Made by a program: the position numbers and the translations under genes. Source: an uncultured Ruminococcus sp. (lineage in GTDB: Bacteria > Bacillota > Clostridia > Oscillospirales > Ruminococcaceae). From it: a stretch of DNA of 5,321 nt. The notes below the pieces were generated by a model that worked only from the letters and a program-made list of their open reading frames with translations, was not told the DNA's origin and did not search any database. The stretch lies in the NCBI GenBank assembly GCA_905199285.1, contig CAJKFZ010000189.1, positions 1-5,321 of the forward strand, written 5' to 3'. Below are positions 1 to 5,302 of this stretch, piece by piece. Numbering within the stretch: the stretch's first letter is position 1; every line of letters starts with the position of its first letter.

Positions 1-2
1 CT

Positions 3-89
3 CTACTCTATACCAAAGAGGAAGAAATGCAGGAAGTTTACGATAAAGATCTTCCTGTTTTTGAGAAGATTCTGGCTGATATCGAATAA
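3..89 (+). CDS. C-terminal end of an unidentified protein (5' partial)
   Basis: Only the last 28 codons lie in the window, ending at TAA 87-89. The tail is strongly acidic and charged (EEEMQEVYDKDLPVFEKIL, then ADIE) and looks like an amphipathic C-terminal helix. I do not recognise the family from so short a piece. Frame 3 is preferred because its stop falls 13 nt before a clear terminator hairpin and because the residue composition looks like real protein. Frame 1 is also open until about 120 but gives an implausible basic, aromatic-rich peptide that runs through the hairpin. The gene is convergent with the amidohydrolase. No function is proposed. Confidence 0.6.
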   Translation, partial: LLYTKEEEMQEVYDKDLPVFEKILADIE

Positions 90-98
90 GAATCTATA

Positions 99-127
99 GA
101 AAAAGGAGCTGTTTAAAACAGCTCCTT
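99..127. terminator. Shared bidirectional intrinsic terminator between convergent genes
   Basis: AAGGAGCTGTTT (103-114) and AAACAGCTCCTT (116-127) form a perfect 12-bp inverted repeat around a single central A. In RNA the innermost A/T pairs would open as the loop. Read on the minus strand, the stem starts 3 nt after the amidohydrolase stop codon and is followed by TTTTT (100-104), a classic intrinsic terminator. Read on the plus strand it follows the partial gene's stop by 13 nt, but the downstream tract (TTAAATTAT) is weak, so termination in that direction is less certain. Confidence 0.85.
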
Positions 128-130
128 AAA

Positions 131-940
131 TTATATGCCAAGGAAAGATTTGAAATTTTCTGCAAGGATCAGGCGGTTTTCCTCTTCGCTTAAACCGAGA
201 TCAAGAAAGCGTTGAAGCTCTTCGTCATGGCTCCACATTGGAAAATCAGAGCCGAAAAAGCAGTTTTCAACCCCGTATGTGCGTATCATGTGAAGCGCTT
301 TTTCCGGTGAAATAAAAGCGAGAGAACTGCTTATATCAAAGCGGACGTTCTTAAAACCTGTAAGACAGTTTTCAGCTTCGTCCCAGCGTTGATATCCTCC
401 GAGGTGAGCGGCAATAAGCTTCAGCTTCGGAAAGTTTTTGTGGATATTTGCAATTCTTGCAGGAGCGGAATAATCGTATCTGTTATCACCACAGTGAATA
501 AGAAGAGGGAATTTCCCTTCAATAATTTCATAGATTTTAAAAGCTTCATTAGAATCGGCGTTGAACTTCTGAAAATCGGGGTGAAGCTTAACTCCGTGCA
601 GACCGAGTTCCTCTATGTTTTGTATGTCAGCCTCAATATTTTCTGAATCCGGATGAGTAGTTCCGAAACCGTAAAAAGATTTATGAGTATCGCATTCATT
701 GGCGATAAACTGATTGATAGAGGCTATCTGATGCGGAGTTGTTGCCGTTGAGCAGACAAGGTATTTTGAAACGCCGATCTTATCACCGCTTTCAACAAGA
801 CGACGGCTTATTCCGCAGTCGTTCATATGGATATCATAAAAGTGTCCGATATTAACGGTTGCATTTTCGGCGATTTTTTCAGGAAAAATATGTGCGTGAG
901 CGTCTATTATCTCATATTTTTGAAAAACTTCTGGGTTCAT
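131..940 (-). CDS. Metal-dependent amidohydrolase (amidohydrolase 2-type TIM barrel)
   Basis: The 269-residue protein has the layout of the amidohydrolase-2 family (PF04909 type), a cytosolic metal-dependent TIM-barrel hydrolase or decarboxylase group. What is visible: the N-terminal metal-binding HxH in IIDAHAHIFP (H15, H17), GVKLHP (K118, H120), LLIHCGDN (H149), LIAAHLGG (H179) and the C-terminal FFGSDFPMW with the catalytic Asp D232. All expected metal or catalytic positions are present, so the enzyme is probably active. Its length is near the short end for the family. There is no signal peptide. The ATG at 938-940 is supported by AAGGAAG (950-956) 9 nt upstream. The gene stands alone, with its own consensus promoter and terminator. 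The substrate cannot be deduced from the sequence; the family includes ACMS decarboxylase-like and other C-C or C-N bond-cleaving enzymes. Confidence 0.9.
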   Translation of the reverse strand: MNPEVFQKYEIIDAHAHIFPEKIAENATVNIGHFYDIHMNDCGISRRLVESGDKIGVSKYLVCSTATTPHQIASINQFIANECDTHKSFYGFGTTHPDSENIEADIQNIEELGLHGVKLHPDFQKFNADSNEAFKIYEIIEGKFPLLIHCGDNRYDYSAPARIANIHKNFPKLKLIAAHLGGYQRWDEAENCLTGFKNVRFDISSSLAFISPEKALHMIRTYGVENCFFGSDFPMWSHDEELQRFLDLGLSEEENRLILAENFKSFLGI

Positions 941-965
941 TGGTAATTACTTCCTTTCCGTAATA

Positions 966-994
966 ATTATAGCTCCTTTTTAGTGGTTTGTCAA
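966..994 (-). promoter_or_regulatory. Consensus sigma-A promoter of the amidohydrolase gene
   Basis: On the minus strand the -35 box TTGACA (989-994) and the -10 box TATAAT (966-971) are both perfect and are separated by exactly 17 nt. The predicted transcription start is near 959, giving a leader of about 19 nt that begins almost at the ribosome binding site AAGGAAG (950-956). Such a short leader leaves no room for a riboswitch or attenuator, so any control should act on initiation. The start point is inferred from spacing. Confidence 0.85.
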
Positions 995-1267
995 CATCAG
1001 CATCTTGTTTAACAGAGTAGCAAGATTTATTCTTATTATAAAGAGGACGCGTCCCCTTAACTCTCTGACAAGGGGATATCTGTAATGATTTAGGTATAAT
1101 CCTCAAACGAAAATAATTCCTTTCAGCAGGAAATCAAAGGAGAAATATCCTCTTAATAAACATAATAAACAGTAAATGCTGTTGACATGACAGGAAAGAC
1201 CGGAAAAAGACACTTTGTTAGCAGACTAAAACTTAACGGAAGATAGTGAAAATAAGCTTTCTGTCTA
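995..1267. other. Non-coding spacer between divergent promoters
   Basis: This is the middle of the 401-bp gap between the amidohydrolase and greA. It has many stop codons in all frames and no start codon with a good ribosome binding site. The one open frame on the minus strand (912-1106) runs across the amidohydrolase promoter and looks like chance. Apart from the inverted repeats at 1041-1076 I see only AT-rich sequence and isolated promoter-like boxes without partners (TATAAT 1095-1100, TTGACA 1182-1187). Confidence 0.6.
1041..1076. repeat. Palindrome and AAGRGGA repeat cluster (possible operator)
   Basis: GGACGCGTCC (1045-1054) is a perfect 10-bp palindrome inside an 18-bp near-palindrome (1041-1058) with one mismatched pair. 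The arm AAGRGGA occurs three times: plus strand 1041-1047, minus strand 1052-1058 and plus strand 1070-1076. The last two also form a 7-bp hairpin (TCCCCTT/AAGGGGA) with an 11-nt loop and no T tract. The cluster lies about 50-85 bp upstream of the amidohydrolase -35 box and about 190 bp upstream of the greA -35 box. A regulator site is inferred, not shown. Confidence 0.4.
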
Positions 1268-1296
1268 TTGACAAGTTAATGGAAATATATTATAAT
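1268..1296 (+). promoter_or_regulatory. Consensus sigma-A promoter of greA-lysS
   Basis: Perfect TTGACA (1268-1273) and perfect TATAAT (1291-1296) are separated by 17 nt of AT-rich sequence. The predicted start is near 1303, leaving a leader of about 39 nt. No hairpin or T-box is visible in that leader, so this lysS copy does not appear to be controlled by tRNA charging through a T-box. The promoter should drive the pair at a high, constitutive level. Confidence 0.85.
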
Positions 1297-1341
1297 AATA
1301 TGTAATGCTTTAAAATTTATTTTTATAAGGAGTGCATTTAA

Positions 1342-1812
1342 ATGGCTATAAAAAAGATGTCCAGAGAAAGCTACGAAAAGCTCGTTGCAGAACTCGATGA
1401 CCTTAAAATCAATAAACGTAAGGAAGTTGCTGAAAGACTGAAAGTTGCCCGTTCCTACGGAGACCTTTCTGAAAACGCCGAATACGATGAAGCAAAGAAC
1501 GAACAGGCTATTCTCGAAGCTCAGATCGCAGAACTTCAGTATACCATTGATAACGCTGAGATAGTTGAAGATTCAAATATCTCGGTTGATGAAGTTGGTA
1601 TGAGTTCAAAAATAACTATCAAGCGTGTTGATACTGGAAAGATCGAAACCTTTACTATTGTCGGAACAAATCACGCAAACGTAAGAGAAGGTCTTATCTC
1701 TGACGAGTCTCCGATCGGTAAGGCTGCTATGAAGAAAAAAGTCGGAGATGTTTTCCTCGTAGACGCTCCGGCAGGCGAGCTTCGGTTTGAAATAATGGAG
1801 ATTTCAAAATAA
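1342..1812 (+). CDS. greA: Transcription elongation factor GreA
   Basis: The 156-residue protein matches the usual length of about 158 for GreA. GreA enters the RNA polymerase secondary channel and stimulates cleavage of backtracked transcripts. Residues 1-75 form the antiparallel coiled-coil domain, with the diagnostic tip GDLSENAEYDEAK carrying the acidic pair D41 and E44 that coordinates magnesium at the polymerase active site. Residues from about 80 to 156 are the FKBP-like C-terminal domain, with the conserved ISDESPIGKAAMKKKVGD stretch. The start is fixed by AAGGAG (1327-1332), 9 nt before ATG. It is the first gene of an operon with lysS, a common pairing in Firmicutes. Nothing is truncated or odd. 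Confidence 0.97.
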   Translation: MAIKKMSRESYEKLVAELDDLKINKRKEVAERLKVARSYGDLSENAEYDEAKNEQAILEAQIAELQYTIDNAEIVEDSNISVDEVGMSSKITIKRVDTGKIETFTIVGTNHANVREGLISDESPIGKAAMKKKVGDVFLVDAPAGELRFEIMEISK

Positions 1813-1840
1813 TTTTCCCCTTGAAAGGATGTTTAATAAA

Positions 1841-3424
1841 ATGAGCGAAAATCTTAAAAATAATTCCAGTCAGGCTGCTGAGGCTGAACAGGATATAAAT
1901 ATTCTCAAAAAAGACCGTCTTGATAAGCTTGCTAATTTAAGAGAGCTTGGAAAAGATCCGTATCAGATAACAAAGTTTGACGTTACCGGTCATGCAGCAG
2001 ATTATAAGGCTGAATATGAAGCAAAGGAAGCTGAGATAATTGCTGCCTGCGGAGATGATGAAGAGAAGAAAAATGCTGAAATAGAGGCTCTTCACGCATC
2101 AACTGTCAGAATTGCAGGACGTATTATGAGCTGGAGAGATATGGGTAAGGCTAACTTTATTGATCTCCGTGACGGCTCAGACCGCATTCAGGTTTATATC
2201 CGTTCCAACGATGTAGGAGCAGATCTCTTCAAGGAATTCAAGAAAAAATGGGACATCGGCGATATCATCGGTGTTGAGGGATTTGTTTTCAGAACCAAAA
2301 AGGGCGAGATCTCTGTTCATGCCCACAACATCGTACTTCTTTCAAAGTCCCTCCTTCCTCTGCCTGAAAAGTGGCACGGACTCAAAGATCAGGATATGAG
2401 ATACCGTCAGCGTTACGTTGACCTTATCGTAAATCCTGATGTTAAGGACACATTTGTGAAGAGAAGCCGCATTATAAGCGAAGTAAGAAATTACCTCGAT
2501 AATCTTGGATATATTGAGGTTGATACTCCTGTTCTTCATACGCTGGAAATCGGCGCTGCCGCCAGACCTTTTATCACTCACCATAATACTCTCGATATGG
2601 AAATGTATCTCAGAATTGAGACCGAGCTTTATTTAAAGCGTCTTATTGTCGGCGGATTTGAAAAAGTTTACGAAGTTGGACGTATTTTCAGAAATGAAGG
2701 TATGGATACTTCCCACAACCCCGAATTTACTACGGTTGAAATGTATCAGGCATACACCGATTATATCGGTATGATGGATCTTATTGAGAATATGTACAGA
2801 ACTATCGCTGAAAATGTATGCGGAACTTCTAAGATCACTTATCAGGGAGTGGAGATCGATCTCGGTAAGCCTTGGGAACGTCTTACAATGGTTGAGTCCG
2901 TTAAGAAGTATGCTGGAGTCGACTATAACGACTGGGAAGACGACGCTGCTGCCCGTGCCTGCGCTAAGGAAAAAGGCATTGAAGTGGACGAAGGTGAGTC
3001 TGCAACTAAAGGTCATGTTCTTATCGCATTTTTTGACGCTTTTGTTGAGGATAAACTTATTCAGCCTACTATTATTTACGATTATCCGGTTGAAAATTCT
3101 CCGCTTGCAAAGAGAAAGCCTTCAAATCCGGCATTTACAGAACGTTTTGAATACTTCATTTACTGTCGTGAGATGGGTAACGCTTTCTCAGAACTTAATG
3201 ATCCTATCGACCAGAAGGAGCGTTTTGTAAAGCAGGTTGAGGCTAAACGTGCTCAGGGAGCAAATGCAGAGGTCGATGAAGATTTCGTAACTGCTCTTGA
3301 ATATGGTCTGCCTCCAACGGGAGGTCTTGGCTTCGGTCTTGACAGACTCGTTATGCTCCTTACAGACAGCGCTTCGATCAGAGATGTTCTGCTCTTCCCG
3401 ACAATGAAGCCCCTCGACAAGTAA
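1841..3424 (+). CDS. lysS: Lysyl-tRNA synthetase, class II
   Basis: The enzyme charges tRNA-Lys with lysine using ATP, as a cytosolic dimer. With the chosen start it has 527 residues. The layout is: N-terminal charged helix (about 1-40), OB-fold anticodon-binding domain (about 88-168), then the class II catalytic core. Visible signatures are RYRQRYVDLI (motif 1 region, about 187-230), ARPFITHHNTLDM, ELYLKRLIVGGF, motif 2 VYEVGRIFRNEGMD (R281, E286) with SHNPEFT, and motif 3 GGLGFGLDRLVML (R502). ATG 1841 is preferred over the in-frame ATG 1829 because AAAGGA (1824-1829) would abut or overlap the earlier codon but lies 11 nt from the later one. It follows greA by 28 nt. Oddities are an extra charged stretch at about 66-85 before the OB fold, and EIGAAARPF where the usual signature is GGAxARPF. 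Confidence 0.96.
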   Translation: MSENLKNNSSQAAEAEQDINILKKDRLDKLANLRELGKDPYQITKFDVTGHAADYKAEYEAKEAEIIAACGDDEEKKNAEIEALHASTVRIAGRIMSWRDMGKANFIDLRDGSDRIQVYIRSNDVGADLFKEFKKKWDIGDIIGVEGFVFRTKKGEISVHAHNIVLLSKSLLPLPEKWHGLKDQDMRYRQRYVDLIVNPDVKDTFVKRSRIISEVRNYLDNLGYIEVDTPVLHTLEIGAAARPFITHHNTLDMEMYLRIETELYLKRLIVGGFEKVYEVGRIFRNEGMDTSHNPEFTTVEMYQAYTDYIGMMDLIENMYRTIAENVCGTSKITYQGVEIDLGKPWERLTMVESVKKYAGVDYNDWEDDAAARACAKEKGIEVDEGESATKGHVLIAFFDAFVEDKLIQPTIIYDYPVENSPLAKRKPSNPAFTERFEYFIYCREMGNAFSELNDPIDQKERFVKQVEAKRAQGANAEVDEDFVTALEYGLPPTGGLGFGLDRLVMLLTDSASIRDVLLFPTMKPLDK

Positions 3425-3472
3425 AAGTCGAAAAAAACCAGTATTTATGCGGGTTTCGGGACTTTCCAAACC
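3424..3472 (+). repeat. Imperfect inverted repeat after lysS (weak terminator or integrase core-type site)
   Basis: AAAGTC (3424-3429) pairs with GACTTT (3460-3465), and inside it AAACC (3435-3439) pairs with GGTTT (3452-3456) across 12 nt. The whole forms a bulged hairpin just after the lysS stop. A second AAACC followed by GTAT lies at 3468-3472, echoing AAACC-A-GTAT at 3435. There is no T tract of terminator quality downstream. The arrangement of short inverted arms around a central spacer also suits a tyrosine recombinase crossover site. Both readings are inference. Confidence 0.4.
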
Positions 3473-3487
3473 GTATAAACTTACCTC

Positions 3488-3508
3488 TTTACACCAAATT
3501 TACACCAA
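3488..3508 (+). repeat. Tandem 10-bp direct repeat TTTACACCAA (possible arm-type integrase sites)
   Basis: TTTACACCAA occurs at 3488-3497 and again at 3499-3508, an 11-bp period of about one helical turn. A third copy sharing TACACCAAT is at 3634-3642, in the same orientation and about 135 bp further on. Direct repeats of about 10 bp in helical phase are typical of arm-type sites bound by tyrosine recombinases, but other DNA-binding proteins use them too. Confidence 0.5.
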
Positions 3509-3509
3509 T

Positions 3510-3527
3510 CGGTGCTGAAAACGGTGC
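3510..3527 (+). repeat. Direct repeat CGGTGC, 12-bp period
   Basis: CGGTGC at 3510-3515 and again at 3522-3527, separated by TGAAAA. It lies immediately beside the tandem TTTACACCAA copies, and its GGTG is complementary to the CACC inside them, so local pairing is also possible. It may be a second class of protein-binding site in the junction region or chance. Confidence 0.35.
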
Positions 3528-3563
3528 AGGGACTAAAAAATCGCATAATTTTGAGTTTCACAC

Positions 3564-3608
3564 AGCTCCTGAGAAGTTACGACTTTTCAGGAGCTTCTTT
3601 CATTTCTC
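3564..3608 (+). terminator. Strong hairpin terminator with UACG loop
   Basis: A 14-bp stem (3564-3577 with 3582-3595) contains one G-U wobble pair and closes on the four-base loop TACG, a UNCG-class tetraloop. It is followed on the plus strand by TCTTTCATTTC, a T-rich but interrupted tract. On the minus strand there is no T tract. It probably ends greA-lysS transcription about 140 nt after the lysS stop, or insulates the downstream accessory genes from it. Confidence 0.75.
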
Positions 3609-3656
3609 ATAGTTTTCGGGCTACATCGCAAACTACACCAATTCCGATTTTCTCAA

Positions 3657-3662
3657 TATAAT
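3657..3662 (+). promoter_or_regulatory. Possible -10 box for the zinc-ribbon operon
   Basis: TATAAT at 3657-3662 lies after the terminator and 33 nt before the start codon, a sensible place for a promoter. The corresponding -35 position (around 3633-3639, CTACACC) is a poor match and coincides with the third TACACCAAT copy, so a protein bound to that repeat could control this promoter. No extended -10 is seen. Confidence 0.4.
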
Positions 3663-3695
3663 GGGGATAATCACAGAGGAAGGGGTGGTTGTACT

Positions 3696-5087
3696 ATGAC
3701 GGGCAGTTTAGCAAGCGTTCACCCGGAGCTTATTTCTGAATGGTCAGAGAAGAATTTACCGCTGACGCCGGATAAGATAACCTTCGGTTCAAATAAAAGA
3801 GTGTGGTGGAAAGGTGCTTGCGGACACGAGTGGGAAACGAGCGTCAAAGCTCGCTCAAAGGGCGAGAAATGCCCGATATGCTCAGGAGCGAGAGTAATAG
3901 AGGGTATCAATGATTTAGCCACATTGAAGCCCCTGCTGGCTCAAGAGTGGTCTGAAAAGAACGAATTAAAACCCACCGAGGTTTCTGTCGCTTCTCATAA
4001 GAAGATTATTTGGAAATGCAAACACGGACACGAATGGGAAGCAAGCGTTAAAAGCAGAACGATAAACGGTACAGGCTGTCCATACTGCTCACATAATAAA
4101 GTCCTTGCAGGGTTCAATGACCTTGCTTCACAGTATCCCGATATTGCTGCTGAATGGTCTGACAGAAATCTTCCGTTGCTGCCTACAATGGTGACAGCCT
4201 TTGCAAACAGTAAGGCTTGGTGGAAATGCAATGATTGCGGAAACGAGTGGCACACTCTTATTTCAACCCGTTCTGGTGGGAGCAGATGTCCGTATTGTAG
4301 TGGATATACATTGCTCAAAGGATTTAATGACTTGGCGACTACGCACCCTGACCTTGCCGCCGAGTGGTCAGAAAGAAATTATCCTCTATTACCTGATGAG
4401 GTAAACGCAAAATCAAGACGCAATGTTTGGTGGAAGTGTAAGACCTGCGGCAATGAGTGGAAGTCCGTTATCAATGCCCGTGTAAATGGAACAGTATGCC
4501 CGGTTTGTGCGGACAGGGCGGTTCTTGCAGGATACAATGATTTAGCCACAACGGACAGGAAACTGCTTGCTGAATGGGATTATGAAAAAAACTCTCTGCT
4601 CCCGACACAAGTATCAAGAAAGTCGATGAAAAGTGTGTGGTGGAAATGTTCACTCGGACACTCTTGGAAAGCAAAAATCAGCGACAGAACAATTCTTGAA
4701 GGAAAATGCACCGTATGCGAAAGCGAATATCGCTCCGTGTTCCCCAGCTTGGCTGTTGCCTATTACGCAAATAAAAAAGGACTAAAGGTTCAGCTCGGTT
4801 CGGATAAACTATTAGGAATACCACTTGAAACCTACATTCCGTCAGAAAAGCTGGCGATAGAATTTACGAGTGGCTCAGAACAGATGGAGGTTCTCAAAAG
4901 CCACTTATGCAAGCAACGAAATATAAAACTCGTAAAACTCCCTTTTAAGACAACCGAAACGGAAGCGGAATATTCCGACAGAGTAAAAGCAGTTTTCAAA
5001 AGCGTACATATCTTTATTTATTCTGATGTCGAAGCAGATGTTTCGGTAATCAGAGCAAAATTCAATGAATGGAGGAAGCGACTGTGA
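3696..5087 (+). CDS. Five-fold zinc-ribbon repeat protein (DUF4379-like) with nuclease-like C-terminal domain
   Basis: The 463-residue protein has five repeats of about 70 residues, each reading HP-x-L-x-x-EWS-x-N, then WWKC..G(H/N)EW, then CPxC, joined by GxNDLAT linkers (N72, N141, N211, N281). This is the pattern of the DUF4379 probable zinc-ribbon family (PF14311). CxxC knuckles are C59/C62, C128/C131, C198/C201, C268/C271 and C338/C341. The last 120 residues differ: FPSLAVAYYANKKGL, then IPLETYIPSEKLAIEF (E378, E389), then KQRNIKLVKLP resemble the core of Vsr/PD-(D/E)XK-like endonucleases, although the usual Asp is Glu and the usual EYDG is EFTSG. The start ATG is preceded by AGGGGTGG (3681-3688) at 7 nt. 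DNA or RNA binding is likely; nuclease activity is inference. Homologues, as I recall, occur in accessory DNA of gut Clostridia. The role is unknown. Confidence 0.85.
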   Translation: MTGSLASVHPELISEWSEKNLPLTPDKITFGSNKRVWWKGACGHEWETSVKARSKGEKCPICSGARVIEGINDLATLKPLLAQEWSEKNELKPTEVSVASHKKIIWKCKHGHEWEASVKSRTINGTGCPYCSHNKVLAGFNDLASQYPDIAAEWSDRNLPLLPTMVTAFANSKAWWKCNDCGNEWHTLISTRSGGSRCPYCSGYTLLKGFNDLATTHPDLAAEWSERNYPLLPDEVNAKSRRNVWWKCKTCGNEWKSVINARVNGTVCPVCADRAVLAGYNDLATTDRKLLAEWDYEKNSLLPTQVSRKSMKSVWWKCSLGHSWKAKISDRTILEGKCTVCESEYRSVFPSLAVAYYANKKGLKVQLGSDKLLGIPLETYIPSEKLAIEFTSGSEQMEVLKSHLCKQRNIKLVKLPFKTTETEAEYSDRVKAVFKSVHIFIYSDVEADVSVIRAKFNEWRKRL

Positions 5088-5293
5088 GAGAAGAAAAGTT
5101 CCATATCTATCTTAATGATGACGAATACAGCAGAGTGATACAATCACTTATCCGTTTGAAGAACAGCCTGATAGCACAAGGCAGATATACCGACGGGGTT
5201 GACGATGTTCTCTGCAAGGTACTTTCAGCCAAGAAAAGAAAGCTCAAAATTAAATATATATATACACGAAAAGAGACCGCCTACACGATGTAA
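5084..5293 (+). CDS. Small conserved protein of unknown function, mobile-element type
   Basis: The 69-residue protein begins REEKFHIYLNDDEYSRVIQSL and continues with an RLKNSLIAQGRYTDGVDDVL stretch and a very basic end (KKRKLKIKYI). It looks like a compact, mostly helical cytosolic protein, with no membrane segment or cysteine cluster. I associate this sequence type with small hypothetical proteins in conjugative or mobilizable elements of Clostridia, but I know of no assigned function. GTG 5084 is chosen because GGAGGAAG (5071-5078) lies 5 nt before it and because its GTGA overlaps the TGA of the upstream gene, implying translational coupling. The in-frame ATG 5069 would lie upstream of that ribosome binding site and is less likely. 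The final ten or so residues (YTRKETAYTM) run through a TATATATATA tract into the terminator and may be a non-native extension. Confidence 0.8.
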   Translation: MREEKFHIYLNDDEYSRVIQSLIRLKNSLIAQGRYTDGVDDVLCKVLSAKKRKLKIKYIYTRKETAYTM

Positions 5294-5302
5294 GCGGTCT
5301 TT
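5272..5302. terminator. Hairpin terminator overlapping the end of the small gene
   Basis: AGACCGC (5274-5280) pairs perfectly with GCGGTCT (5294-5300). The stem continues inward past one C/A mismatch with TAC/GTA around a 5-nt loop, and outward by one wobble pair and one A-T pair. The stop codon (5291-5293) of the 69-aa gene lies inside it. The plus-strand tail TTTGCTAATTT is a moderate U tract, and the minus-strand tail CTCTTTTCG is comparable, so it may stop transcription from both sides. Confidence 0.7.

Larger units (their letters stand above)
3425..3695. other. Non-coding junction between housekeeping operon and accessory genes
   Basis: This gene-free stretch follows the lysS stop and precedes the zinc-ribbon gene. 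It contains the inverted repeat at 3424-3472, tandem TTTACACCAA copies, paired CGGTGC boxes, the hairpin terminator at 3564-3595 and a possible -10 box at 3657. Clustered short repeats beside a core gene, followed by accessory genes, are what an end of an integrative element looks like. The opposite end and the integrase are not in the window, so an att role stays inferred. Confidence 0.45.

Noticed and set aside
1095..1100. TATAAT that might be a plus-strand promoter
   Set aside because: No -35 match at the right distance and no gene directly downstream.
912..1106. 64-codon open frame on the minus strand upstream of the amidohydrolase
   Set aside because: It overlaps the perfect amidohydrolase promoter and the start of that gene, has no good ribosome binding site and no recognisable protein pattern.
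1182..1187. Extra TTGACA that could be a second greA promoter
   Set aside because: The hexamer 17 nt downstream is AAAAGA, with no acceptable -10 box at 16-18 nt.
1303..1341. T-box or other riboswitch ahead of greA-lysS
   Set aside because: The leader is only about 39 nt, with no T-box sequence or stem-loop.
1829..1840. Upstream ATG as the lysS start
   Set aside because: The only ribosome binding site overlaps this codon; the in-frame ATG at 1841 has normal spacing.
2633..3016. Long open frames opposite or inside lysS (also 2342-2584, 2784-3230, 3188-3469)
   Set aside because: They lie within a well-supported conserved gene and show no independent protein signature.
3447..3518. Short frame beginning with ATG in the post-lysS gap, as a remnant integrase
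   Set aside because: About 23 codons, no ribosome binding site, and no recombinase motif visible.
3995..4318. Open frames inside the zinc-ribbon gene (also 3719-3922, 4201-4404, 4471-4674)
   Set aside because: They are other-frame shadows of the repeat array and recur with the repeat period.
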